This document shows positions 33,133 through 43,795 of a stretch of 64,000 bases of DNA, piece after piece. The notes below the pieces were generated by a model. The model was given only the letters and a program-made list of their open reading frames with translations, searched no databases and was not told where the DNA came from. The number at the start of each line of letters is the position of its first letter. The stretch's first letter is position 1. Location of the stretch: contig JAUPTC010000129.1 in the NCBI GenBank assembly GCA_030762895.1, positions 1 to 64,000 of the forward strand, written 5' to 3'. Source of the DNA: Sophora flavescens. Lineage: Eukaryota > Streptophyta > Magnoliopsida > Fabales > Fabaceae. Position numbers and translations under genes: made by a program.

Positions 33133-33956
33133 TACCCTCCTTCTTTAAGAAAATTCGTCTCGAATTTATGACTTCAATCCCAAGCATGTTATCGAATCTT
33201 GTGTTATGATATCCATACTTTTGGGTAACCATGCAAGTTCCCAAGCCATGGAGTACCTCCCTTGGGATGAACTCTTCCGTTACATCGGTTGTATCAAACT
33301 TAAGTTCATAATATATTTCAATAGGAGGTAAAGCATGAGTAGGTGCTTTATTGAGACTTTTGGAATCCTTGAAAGTTTCCCAACCATGGGTGGGGTACTT
33401 CCTTTGGGATGAAATCTCCAAATTTCTGCAAAAGAGTTACAACACCACTAGGCAAAGAGAGATCATTAGAAGCATTGGAAATTAACAAAAGTCCTTGCAG
33501 TAAATTATGCATTGGGGCTGTCTTGAAATCAAAGCCCTCTTCTCCTCAATCTTTGTTGCCAAAGAACTCTCTTTTTGCTCACTATTTTTCTCTTGCTCAT
33601 CATTCTTCTTTTCACTCTCTTTTTCTTTTCCCTCTTGATTATCACTCTTCTTTTCACTCTCTTTTTCTTTTTCCTTTTGACCATCACTTTTCTTTTCACT
33701 CTCTTTTGCTTTTGCCTCATTCTCTTGTTTTGCTTTCTCTCTCTCTTTCTTCTCATTCTCTTTCTTGTTGGAGTCTTCCACCAATCACATGGTCTTCAAA
33801 ACTTTCCATTTGTCTTTTCATTCTTTCCTCTTTTCTCAACCTCTTTTGTTCGTTCTCTCTCATCCTCTTGTCATGCCTCTCATGCATTTGCCGGATCCAC
33901 TCTTCAACCTCTTTCCTATGTTCTTGCACATAGTCGAAATTTTCAAATCGCAACAT
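32893..33956 (-). pseudogene. Family A ORF, array unit e (most decayed)
   Basis: ATG at 33956. A deletion at about 33785 removes ACTTCTTC within the segment that encodes DHVKKLVED in the others, giving an early frameshift. Further indels: one A lost near 33484, the shared GGGT insertion near 33390, and one C lost at 33159 (GTCTCGAA for GTCCTCGAA). Confidence 0.75.
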
Positions 33957-34034
33957 AGCATAAAGAAGAAAAGGAGAAAGGTAGAAGAAGAACAAAACTC
34001 AAAATTCAACCAAAGCCTAAGCTTTGATACCACT

Positions 34035-34992
34035 TGATGACAACCAAATGGTGAGGTTGCCTTGTTGATGATCTTTTTGGTTGAATTTTACCAATTACAA
34101 ATCCAAGTCAGAATTGAGTTGTATCATAAAAGGAAGAAAATATGAAAATGGTGAAGATTAGAGATGATGATGGCGCCACAAACTAGAGAGTTTGATAAGC
34201 CAAGTGAGGTTCGCCACAAGAATCCTGGATTCTTGATAAGAACAAGATGGCTCAACCAAGAACCAAAGAGAGACAATTCCCTCACAAATGGATTTAATCC
34301 AAATTCAACATCCAAGTTACTATTCAACATGAAAATGGAGTGTACAAATAGAGTATTAGGCTGCCAACTTTTTGGCTTCCAAAAGAGATCATAACCCCCA
34401 CAATAATTAGCCTAATCATGTCACTAAATGACTCACTAATTCCCTCCTTAACTCAGCCTCTAATGGTGAGTTTATTATTCTCTCATAACCATCATTATGT
34501 GGCTGCCACACTTTACTTCTCATATTAAAAAGTGTAACTCCCACATAATTAACAAAACAATAAACAAACTAATAACTTATAGGAGTTACTATTGGCATGC
34601 AAACCAAAGATTCCTCCTACTAAGCTCCCAAATTCGTGTACAACATGGACTTAAGTGGGCTTGACCCATTTGCAACACTTAGCCAATTTGGACACACACA
34701 CATAACCCATTACACTTATTGAATTAAAATAAAACAACTAAGTGGACTCATAACTAGAGCACGCCCCATTTGAAAATGATCATGGGTCTTCTAGTTGAAT
34801 GAGATAGGTCATCAATTGGGGCTCCATTCCATTTGGTCACATTCTTGGGCTTGCTTCTATCAAAATAGCACCCATGTAATTAAGAGCTTGTTGGGATTTC
34901 TTGTGTCTAACTCTTGTCATGGGCCCACCAAGTCCTTGATTTGATTCTTGATCCATGGTCTTCATTGGGCTCAAATAATTCTTGTTGGAAAT
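34035..34992 (-). repeat. Array LTR f, left part, split by element B-2
   Basis: Normal array LTR until GTTGGAAAT (34992), where B-2 begins. The remainder is at 37677-37711. Confidence 0.92.
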
Positions 34993-35813
34993 TGATATGA
35001 TCCTAACAAGGAACATATATATTTTCGGATCTATCCTTGAGTGACCAAACAAAATTATAGAAGAAGATGAAATACAAAATTGGATAAGATGAGAAATGGG
35101 AGGTAGGCGCCACAAATCCAAAGGGATTTGATAAGTCAATGTGAGGTTCGCCACAAGAATCTTGGATTCTTGATAAGAACAAGGGTTGGCTCAATGAAGA
35201 ACCCAAGAGAGAAAACACTCTCACAATTGGAATCAATCCAAAATGAACTCAAAGTTGACATTCATCATGTAATAGGTGTGTACATATAGCATAGGGAAGT
35301 AAAAACCAAAGGTCATCATAAGATGACATAAACTCCTAATAACTAGACATAACTCTCCACTAAGTGGTTATTAAAAGAATATAACTATCCTACTTAAGAA
35401 AATAATAAAAGTGGTTCCATAACTTCTAAAGGAGTTACCTAGGCATGCAAGCCAAAGGTTGCTCTCCTTTGTAAGTTCCAAAAACGTGCCAGCCACCATT
35501 CATAATGGGACTTGCTCATTCATCAAGCTTAGTGTAGCCCAATTAACATATAACTTATTTAAGGTCCAAGAATTCGTATTAAACTTGCAGCCCGTTTTTC
35601 ACCATGATAGAAGCCGCATTTGGTCAAGAGACCTGAGATATGATTTGTAGATAATTCCCTAAGCTTTCCAACGCATCAAAGAATGCATCAATCGGAGATT
35701 CGTAGCTCAAGATCTGACCAAATCAAGCATACGGGTTCACCACAATGAAAATAAAATTTTCATCAAAAATATTAATTTGGCCTCAAATTGGACATCATCC
35801 TTGGTTTGCATCA
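34993..35813 (-). repeat. 3' LTR of B-2
   Basis: TGATATGATCC...TTTGCATCA on the plus strand, 821 bp. Confidence 0.92.
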
Positions 35814-35869
35814 TTCCCTCCCTCTTGAAAAGAATTCGACCTCGAATTTATTGCCTTGAGGAGTCTTCT

Positions 35870-36763
35870 TTATCCTCCGGGTTCAAACACAACTCTTTTG
35901 AATCCATGGGGCACCTCTCTTGGAATTGTTTCTTCAACTTCCTTCAAAATAGAGTCATCACCTCTAGGCAAAGAGTTTGCATTAGTAGTCAAACAAGCAT
36001 CTTTACATAGAAAGATATGTATAGGCTGCCTTGCCAACATTGCTCCCTTCACCTTATTTTCCTTTATAGGAAGACTCTCAATTCTTCTTTCAACCTTTGC
36101 CTCAATTTTTTTCTTTTTATTTTCCCCTTCAAAAAATGCAGTCTCAACATCGTTTTCATTCTGTTTGTTTTTCTCCATTCCCTTTTCTTCTACCTTTTTC
36201 TCATGGCTTTCTTTTTTTATTACTTCTCCTTCTTTGCTTTCCTCATTCACCGAACACTCTTCTTTTATTGTTTTCTCAATCATTCTTTTTCTCTCACTCT
36301 CTCCTTTCAAGTACATTTGATCTTCATACACTTGTTTTGGTGACAATGATCCAAGAGTAATTTTACGATTATTAAATACAAATGAGTACCTATTGTTGTA
36401 GACATCATATTTCGCTTCTCGTTTAGCTCTCCAAGGACGCCCAAGTACCAAGTGCCTTGTTTCTATAGGCACCACATCACATAACACCTCATCCTCATAT
36501 CTCCCAATCCGGAATGGCACTCGTACTTGTTTGTTCACCATCACGTCACCGAAATCACTAAACTCCGGGATGCTCCAAATGACATATGGTTGTGGATGCT
36601 CTAGAAGAGGAAGTCCCAACTTTTTCACCATGGTGGTACTAGCTAGGTTGATGTAACCCTTTCTATCAATGACCAAGCTACATATCATGTCCTTCACATA
36701 GCATCTAGAATAGAACAGATCCTCCATTTTCTTGGCATCATTTTTCTTCATTAGTGACTCCAT
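35870..36763 (-). CDS. Family B ORF: protease-like domain without the active-site glycine, fused to RT-start and integrase-tail pieces
   Basis: 297 aa, uninterrupted. Residues 14-155 align with the protease region of family G: SRCYVKDMICSLVIDRKGY against SRCLIQGKVCSLIIDGGSC, then KLGL, VNKQVRVPFRIGRYEDEVLC, HLVLGRPW and LSPKQVYEDQ. Catalytic-position Asp D33 is present but the following D-G-G-S is D-R-K-G, so proteolysis is unlikely. Residues 155-235 are a K/E-rich linker. Residues 240-285 hold MLARQPIHIFLCKDACL and IPREVPHG, the RT start; the end FKRVVFEPGG matches the integrase C-terminal VVFEPGDW. Gag, RT core, RNase H and integrase core are absent. The intact frame despite this suggests a young copy or selection on the product. 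Confidence 0.72.
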   Translation of the reverse strand: MESLMKKNDAKKMEDLFYSRCYVKDMICSLVIDRKGYINLASTTMVKKLGLPLLEHPQPYVIWSIPEFSDFGDVMVNKQVRVPFRIGRYEDEVLCDVVPIETRHLVLGRPWRAKREAKYDVYNNRYSFVFNNRKITLGSLSPKQVYEDQMYLKGESERKRMIEKTIKEECSVNEESKEGEVIKKESHEKKVEEKGMEKNKQNENDVETAFFEGENKKKKIEAKVERRIESLPIKENKVKGAMLARQPIHIFLCKDACLTTNANSLPRGDDSILKEVEETIPREVPHGFKRVVFEPGG

Positions 36764-36855
36764 GAAGAACCCACTAAGAAAAATTCAAACTTCCGAAAAA
36801 AATTGAAAAAACAAAATCATAAGTCACTCTAGGAAGGATGGCTCTAGATACCAAA

Positions 36856-37676
36856 TGATATGATCCTAACAAGGAACATATATATTTTCGGATCTATCCT
36901 TGAGTGACCAAACAAAATTATAGAAGAAGATGAAATACAAAATTGGATAAGATGAGAAATGGGAGGTAGGAGCCACAAATCCAAAGGGATTTGATAAGCC
37001 AATGTGAGGTTCGCCACAAGAATCTTGGATTCTTGATAAGAACAAGGGTTGGCTCAATGAAGAACCCAAGAGAGAAAACACTCTCACAATTGGAATCAAT
37101 CCAAAATGAACTCAAAGTTGACATTCATCATGTAATAGGTGTGTACATACAGCATAGGGAAGTAAAAACCAAAGGTCATCATAAGATGACATAAACTCCT
37201 AATAACTAGACATAACTCTCCACTAAGTGGTTATTAAAAAGAATATAACTATCCTACTTAAGAAAATAATAAAAGTGGTTCCATAACTTCTAAAGGAGTT
37301 ACCTAGGCATGCAAGCCAAAGGTTGCTCTCCTTTGTAAGTTCCAAAAACGTGCCAGCCACCATTCATAATGGGACTTGCTCATTCATCAAGCTTAGTGTA
37401 GCCCAATTAACATATAACTTATTTAAGGTCCAAGAATTCGTATTAAACTTGCAGCCCGTTTTTCACCATGATAGAAGCCGCATTTGGTCAAGAGGCCTGA
37501 GATATGATTTGTAGATAATTCCCTAAGCTTTCCAACGCATCAAAGAATGCATCAATCGGAGATTCGTAGCTCAAGATCTGACCAAATCAAGCATATGGGT
37601 TCACCACAATGAAAATAAAATTTTCATCAAAAATATTAATTTGGCCTCAAATTGGACATCATCCTTGGTTTGCATC
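36856..37676 (-). repeat. 5' LTR of B-2
   Basis: TGATATGATCC...TTTGCATC, 821 bp, terminal A missing before the target duplication. Confidence 0.92.
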
Positions 37677-37711
37677 GAAATTGAACTTGCCCCCCCCCAT
37701 GGCACATATCA
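37677..37711 (-). repeat. Array LTR f, right remainder
   Basis: GAAATTGAACTTG, a C-run of nine, then GGCACATATCA (one base changed from GGCTCATATCA). It resumes the array LTR exactly after the duplicated GAAAT. Confidence 0.9.
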
Positions 37712-38538
37712 TACCCTCCTTCTTTAAGAAAATTCGTCCTCGAATTTATGACTTCAATCCCAAGCATGTTATCGAATCTTGTGTTAAGATATCCATACTT
37801 TTGGGTAACCATGCAAGTTCCCAAGACATGGAGTAACTCCCTTGGGATGAACTCTTCCGTTACATCGGTTGTATCAAACTTAAGTTCATAATATATTTCA
37901 ATAGGAGGTAAAGCATGAGTAGGTACTTTATTGAGACTTTTGGAATCCTTGAAAGTTTCCCAACCATGGGGTACTTCCTTTGGGATGAAATCTCCAAATT
38001 TCTGCAAAAGAGTTACAACACCACTAGGCAAAGAGAGATCATTAGAAGCATTGGAAATTAAACAAAAGTCCTTGCAATAAATTATGCATTGGGGCTGTCT
38101 TGAAATCAAAGCCCTCTTCTCCTCACTTTTTGTTGCCAAAGAACTCTCTTTTTGCTCACTATTTTTCTCTTGCTCATCATTCTTCTTTTCACTCTCTTTT
38201 TATTTTCCCTCTTGAGTATCACTCTTCTTTTCACTCTCTTTTTCTTTTTCCTTTTGACCATCACTTTTCTTTTCACTCTCTTTTGCTTTTGCCTCATTCT
38301 CTTGTTTTGCTTTCTCTCTCTCTTTCTTCTCATTCTCTTTCTTGTTGGAGTCTTCCACCAACTTCTTCACATGGTCTTCAAAACTTTCCATTTGTCTTTT
38401 CATTCTTTCCTCTTTTCTCAACCTCTTTTGTTCGTTCTCTCTCATCCTCTTGTCACGCCTCTCATGCATTTGCCGGATCCACTCTTCAACCTCTTTCCTA
38501 TATTCTTGTACATAGTCGAAATTTTCAAATTGCAACAT
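37712..38538 (-). pseudogene. Family A ORF, array unit f
   Basis: ATG at 38538 with one N-terminal change (MLQFENF). Open to 38200, where TTTTTATTTTCCC replaces TTTTTCTTTTCCC and creates a stop. The remainder 38139-37712 is open and lacks the GGGT insertion seen in units a-e. Its LTR-encoded tail is separated from it by B-2. Confidence 0.78.
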
Positions 38539-38616
38539 AGCAAAAAGAAGAAAAGGAGAAAGGTAGAAGAAGAACAAAACTCAAAATTCAACCAAAGCCT
38601 AAGCATTGATACCACT

Positions 38617-39598
38617 TGATGACAACCAAATGGTGAGGTTGCCTTGTTGATGATCTTTTTGGTAGAATTTTACCAATCCAAGTCAGAATTGAGTTGTATC
38701 ATAAAAGGAAGAAAATATGAAAATGGTGAAGATTAGAGATGATGATGGCACCACAAACTAGAGAGTTTGATAAGCCAAGTGAGGTTCGCCACAAGAATCC
38801 TGGATTCTTGATAAGAACAAGATGGCTCAACCAAGAACCAAAGAGAGACAATTCCCTCACAAATGGATTTAATCCAAATTCAACATCCAAGTTACTATTC
38901 AACATGAAAATGGAGTGTACAAATAGAGTATTAGGCTGCCAACTTTTTGGCTTCCAAAAGAGAACATAACCCCCACAATAATTAGCCTAATCATGTCACT
39001 AAATGACTCACTAATTCCCTCCTTAACTCAGCCTCTAATGGTGAGTTTATTATTCTCTCATAACCATCATTATGTGGCTGCCACACTTTACTTCTCATAT
39101 TAAAAAGTGTAACTCCCACATAATTAACAAAACAATAAACAAACTAATAACTTATACCTATTGGCATGCAAACCAAAGATTCCTCCTACTAAGCTCCCAA
39201 ATTCGTGTACAACATGGACTTAAGTGGGCTTGACCCATTTGCAACACTTAGCCAATTTGGACACACACACATAACCCATTACACTTATTGAATTAAAATA
39301 AAACAACTAAGTGGACTCATAACTAGAGCACGCCCCATTTGAAAATGATCGTGGGTCTTCTAGTTGAATGAGATAGGTCATCAATTGGGGCTCCATTCCA
39401 TTTGGTCTCATTCTTGGGCTTGCTTCTATCAAAATAGCCCCCATGTAATTAAGAGCTTGTTGGGATTTCTTGTGTCTACCTTTTGTCATGGGCCCACCAA
39501 GTCCTTGATTTGATTCTTGATCCATGGTCTTCATTGGGCTCAAATAATTCTTGTTGGAAATTGGACTTGCCCCCCATGGCTCATATCATACCCTCCTT
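38617..39598 (-). repeat. Array LTR g
   Basis: 982 bp. Has the shortened form TTTTACCAATCCAAGTC (7-bp deletion relative to LTRs b-f) and a small loss near 39158 (TTATACCTATTGG for TTATAGGAGTTACTATTGG). Confidence 0.92.
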
Positions 39599-40415
39599 CT
39601 TTAAGAAAATTCGTCCTCGAATTTATGACTTCAATCCCAAGCATGTTATCGAATCTTGTGTTAAGATATCCATACTTTTGGGTAACCATGCAAGTTCACA
39701 AGACATGGAGTAACTCCCTTGGGATGAACTCTTCCGTTACATCGGTTGTATCAAACTTAAGTTCATAATCTATTTCAATAGGAGGTAAAGCATGAGTAGG
39801 TGCTTTATTGAGACTTTTGGAATCCTTGAAAGTTTCCCAACCATGGGGTACTTCCTTTGGGATGAAATCTCCAAATTTCTGCAAAAGAGTTACAACACCA
39901 CTAGGCAAAGAGAGATCATTAGAAGCATTGGAAATTAAACAAAAGTCCTTGCAATAAATTATGCATTGGGGCTGTCTTGAAATCAAAGCCCTCTTCTCCT
40001 CACTTTTTGTTGCCAAAGAACTCTCTTTTTGCTCACTATTTTTCTCTTGCTCATCATTCTTCTTTTCACTCTCTTTTTCTTTTCCCTCTTGAGTATCACT
40101 CTTCTTTTCACTCTCTTTTTCTTTTTCCTTTTGACCATCACTTTTCTTTTCACTCTCTTTTGCTTTTGCCTCATTCTCTTGTTTTGCTTTCTCTCTCTCT
40201 TTCTTCTCATTCTCTTTCTTGTTGGAGTCTTCCACCAACTTCTTCACATGGTCTTCAAAACTTTCCATTTGTCTTTTCATTCTTTCCTCTTTTCTCAACC
40301 TCTTTTGTTCGTTCTCTCTCATCCTCTTGTCACGCCTCTCATGCATTTGCCGGATCCACTCTTCAACCTCTTTCCTATGTTCTTGCACATAGTCGAAATT
40401 TTCAAATCGCAACAT
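39307..40415 (-). pseudogene. Family A ORF, array unit g
   Basis: ATG at 40415; 239 codons open through charged region, RT-start homologue and PREL, stopped at 39696 by a G-to-T change in the coding strand (GGA to TGA, seen as TTCACAAG for TTCCCAAG). Downstream frame continues in register into the LTR tail. No GGGT insertion. Confidence 0.8.
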
Positions 40416-40493
40416 AGCAAAAAGAAGAAAAGGAGAAAGGTAGAAGAAGAACAAAACTCAAAATTCAACCAAAGCCTAAGCTTTGATACCACT

Positions 40494-41472
40494 TGATGAC
40501 AACCAAATGGTGAGGTTGCCTTGTTGATGATCTTTTTGGTTGAATTTTACCAATCCAAGTCAGAATTGAGTTGTATCATAAAAGGAAGAAAATATGAAAA
40601 TGGTGAAGATTAGAGATGATGATGGCGCCACAAACTAGAGAGTTTGATAAGCCAAGTGAGGTTCGCCACAAGAATCCTGGATTCTTGATAAGAACAAGAT
40701 GGCTCAACCAAGAACCAAAGAGAGACAATTCCCTCACAAATGGATTTAATCCAAATTCAACATCCAAGTTACTATTCAACATGAAAATGGAGTGTACAAA
40801 TAGAGTATTAGGATGCCAACTTTTTGGCTTCCAAAAGAGATCATAACCCCCACAATAATTAGCCTAATCATGTCACTAAATGACTCACTAATTCCCTCCT
40901 TAACTCAGCCTCTAATGGTGAGTTTATTATTCTCTCATAACCATCATTATGTGGCTGCCACACTTTACTTCTCATATTAAAAAGTGTAACTCCCACATAA
41001 TTAACAAAACAATAAACAAACTAATAACTTATAGGAGTTACTATTGGCATGCAAACCAAAGATTCCTCCTACTAAGCTCCCAAATTCGTGTACAACATGG
41101 ACTTAAGTGGGCTTGACCCATTTGCAACACTTAGCCAATTTGGACACACACACATAACCCATTACACTTATTGAATTAAAATAAAACAACTAAGTGGACT
41201 CATAACTAGAGCACGCCCCATTTGAAAATGATCATGGGTCTTCTAGTTGAATGAGATAGGTCATCAATTGGGGCTCCATTCCATTTGGTCTCATTCTTGG
41301 GCTTGCTTCTATCAAAATAGCTCCCATGTAATTAAGAGCTTGTTGGGATTTCTTGTGTCTACCTTTTGTCATGGGCCCACCAAGTCCTTGATTTGATTAT
41401 TGATCCATGGTCTTCATTGGGCTCAAATAATTCTTGTTGGAAATTGGACTTGCCCCCCCATGGCTCATATCA
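40494..41472 (-). repeat. Array LTR h
   Basis: 979 bp, same 7-bp deletion as LTR g; C-run of seven. Confidence 0.92.
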
Positions 41473-42299
41473 TACCCTCCTTCTTTAAGAAAATTCGTCC
41501 TCGAATTTATGACTTCAATCCCAAGCATGTTATCGAATCTTGTGTTAAGATATCCATACTTTTGGGTAACCATGCAAGTTCCCAAGACATGGAGTAACTC
41601 CCTTGGGATGAACTCTTCCGTTACATCGGTTGTATCAAACTTAAGTTCATAATCTATTTCAATAGGAGGTAAAGCATGAGTAGGTGCTTTATTGAGACTT
41701 TTGGAATCCTTGAAAGTTTCCCAACCATGGGGTACTTCCTTTGGGATGAAATCTCCAAATTTCTGCAAAAGAGTTACAACACCACTAGGCAAAGAGAGAT
41801 CATTAGAAGCATTGGAAATTAAACAAAAGTCCTTGCAATAAATTATGCATTGGGGCTGTCTTGAAATCAAAGCCCTCTTCTCCTCACTTTTTGTTGCCAA
41901 AGAACTCTCTTTTTGCTCACTATTTTTCTCTTGCTCATCATTCTTCTTTTCACTCTCTTTTTCTTTTCCCTCTTGAGTATCACTCTTCTTTTCACTCTCT
42001 TTTTCTTTTTCCTTTTGACCATCACTTTTCTTTTCACTCTCTTTTGCTTTTGCCTCATTCTCTTGTTTTGCTTTCTCTCTCTCTTTCTTCTCATTCTCTT
42101 TCTTGTTGGAGTCTTCCACCAACTTCTTCACATGGTCTTCAAAACTTTCCATTTGTCTTTTCATTCTTTCCTCTTTTCTCAACCTCTTTTGTTCGTTCTC
42201 TCTCATCCTCTTGTCACGCCTCTCATGCATTTGCCGGATCCACTCTTCAACCTCTTTCCTATGTTCTTGCACATAGTCGAAATTTTCAAATCGCAACAT
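41397..42299 (-). CDS. Family A ORF, array unit h (best-preserved array copy)
   Basis: 300 aa, open from MLRFENFDYVQEH across the PPT into LTR h. Charged helix to about residue 145, ISRQPQCIIYCKDFCLISNA at about 150-170, LPSGVVTLLQKFGDFIPKEV, then PTHALPPIEIDYELKF, CMVTQKYGYLNTRFDN and NSRTNFLKEGGYDM at the LTR boundary (residue about 276). A GAA-to-TAA change at 41397-41399 stops it after SPMKTMDQ, removing the last 60 residues including the GPMTR motif. Otherwise colinear with the 353-aa copy at 4292-5353. Function unknown. Confidence 0.65.
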   Translation of the reverse strand: MLRFENFDYVQEHRKEVEEWIRQMHERRDKRMRENEQKRLRKEERMKRQMESFEDHVKKLVEDSNKKENEKKEREKAKQENEAKAKESEKKSDGQKEKEKESEKKSDTQEGKEKESEKKNDEQEKNSEQKESSLATKSEEKRALISRQPQCIIYCKDFCLISNASNDLSLPSGVVTLLQKFGDFIPKEVPHGWETFKDSKSLNKAPTHALPPIEIDYELKFDTTDVTEEFIPRELLHVLGTCMVTQKYGYLNTRFDNMLGIEVINSRTNFLKEGGYDMSHGGASPISNKNYLSPMKTMDQ

Positions 42300-42376
42300 A
42301 GCAAAAAGAAGAAAAGGAGAAAGGTAGAAGAAGAACAAAACTCAAAATTCAACCAAAGCCTAAGCTTTGATACCAC

Positions 42377-43360
42377 TGATGACAACCAAATGGTGAGGTT
42401 GCCTTGTTGATGATCTTTTTGGTTGAATTTTACCAATCCAAGTCAGAATTGAGTTGTATCATAAAAGGATGAAAATATGAAAATGGTGAAGATTAGAGAT
42501 GATGATGGCGCCACAAACTAGAGAGAGTTTGATAAGCCAAGTGAGGTTCGCCACAAGAATCCTGGATTCTTGATAAGAACAAGATGGCTCAACCAAGAAC
42601 CAAAGAGAGACAATTCCCTCACAAATGGATTTAATCCAAATTCAACATCCAAGTTACTATTCAACATGAAAATGGAGTGTACAAATAGAGTATTAGGATG
42701 CCAACTTTTTGGCTTCCAAAAGAGATCATAACCCCCACAATAATTAGCCTAATCATATCACTAAATGACTCACTAATTCCCTCCTTAACTCAGCCTCTAA
42801 TGGTGAGTTTATTATTCTCTCATAACCATCATTATGTGGCTGCCACACTTTACTTCTCATATTAAAAAGTGTAACTCCCACATAATTAACAAAACAATAA
42901 ACAAACTAATAACTTATAGGAGTTACTATTGGCATGCAAACCAAAGATTCCTCCTACTAAGCTCCCAAATTCGTGTACAACATGGACTTAAGTGGGCTTG
43001 ACCCATTTGCAACACTTAGCCAATTTGGACACACACACATAACCCATTACACTTATTGAATTAAAATAAAACAACTAAGTGGACTCATAACTAGAGCACG
43101 CCCCATTTGAAAATGATCATGGGTCTTCTAGTTGAATGAGATAGGTCATCAATTGGGGCTCCATTCCATTTGGTCTCATTCTTGGGCTTGCTTCTATCAA
43201 AATAGCCCCCATGTAATTAAGAGCTTGTTGGGATTTCTTGTGTCTACCTTTTGTCGTGGGCCCACCAAGTCCTTGATTTGATTCTTGATCCATGGTCTTC
43301 ATTGGGCTCAAATAATTCTTGTTGGAAATCGGACTTGCACCCCCCCAATGGCTCATATCT
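42377..43360 (-). repeat. Array LTR i (last)
   Basis: Shares the 7-bp deletion with g and h. One T is missing at the PBS side (CCACTGATGAC) and the right terminus is CATATCT instead of CATATCA. Confidence 0.9.
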
Positions 43361-43795
43361 TACCCTCATTCTTTAAGAAAATTCGTCCTCGAATTTATGA
43401 CTTCAATCCCAAGCATGTTATCGAATCTTGTGTTAAGATATCCATACTTTTGGGTAACCATGCAAGTTCCCAAGACATGGAGTAACTCCCTTGGGATGAA
43501 CTCTTCCGTTACATCAGTTGTATCAAACTTAAGTTCATAATATATTTCAATAGGAGGTAAAGCATGAGTAGGTGCTTTATTGAGACTTTTGGAATCCTTG
43601 AAAGTTTCCCAACCATGGGGTACTTCCTTTGGGATGAAATCTCCAAATTTCTGCAAAAGAGTTACAACACCACTAGGCAAAGAGAGATCATTAGAAGCAT
43701 TGGAAATTAAACAAAAGTCCTTGCAATAAATTATGCATTGGGGCTGTCTTGAAATCAAAGCCCTCTTCTCCTCACTTTTTGTTGCCAAAGAACTC
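43117..43795 (-). pseudogene. Family A ORF, array unit i, N-terminus lost
   Basis: Only the part from SSLATKSEEKRALISRQPQ onward remains, because a B LTR replaces everything right of 43795. The retained part is open through KEVPHGWETFKDSKS and INSRTNFLKE; it lacks the GGGT insertion. Confidence 0.78.

Larger units (their letters stand above)
34993..37676 (-). mobile_element. Family B element B-2, inserted into the array with a GAAAT target duplication
   Basis: Minus orientation. Left LTR (3') 34993-35813, PPT complement TTCCCTCCCTCTTGAA from 35814, ORF 35870-36763, PBS complement GGCTCTAGATACCA at 36840-36853, right LTR (5') 36856-37676. The target duplication is GAAAT at 34988-34992 and 37677-37681. 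The right LTR lacks its terminal A. I count about seven differences between the two 821-bp LTRs, so roughly 99% identity. Confidence 0.93.
24686..43795 (-). repeat. Tandem array of family A: LTR and internal region alternating, period about 1.89 kb
   Basis: Nine LTRs (minus orientation) alternate with eight complete internal regions and one truncated one. LTR starts at 26459, 28356, 30249, 32148, 34035, 38617, 40494 and 42377 give periods of 1897, 1893, 1899, 1887, about 1898 (after removing the B insertion), 1877 and 1883 bp. Each internal region keeps a PBS complement on its right and a PPT complement on its left. The left end is a truncated LTR joined to telomere-like DNA; the right end is cut by a B LTR. 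No unit has target-site duplications around it, so the array grew by recombination, not by nested insertion. Confidence 0.95.
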
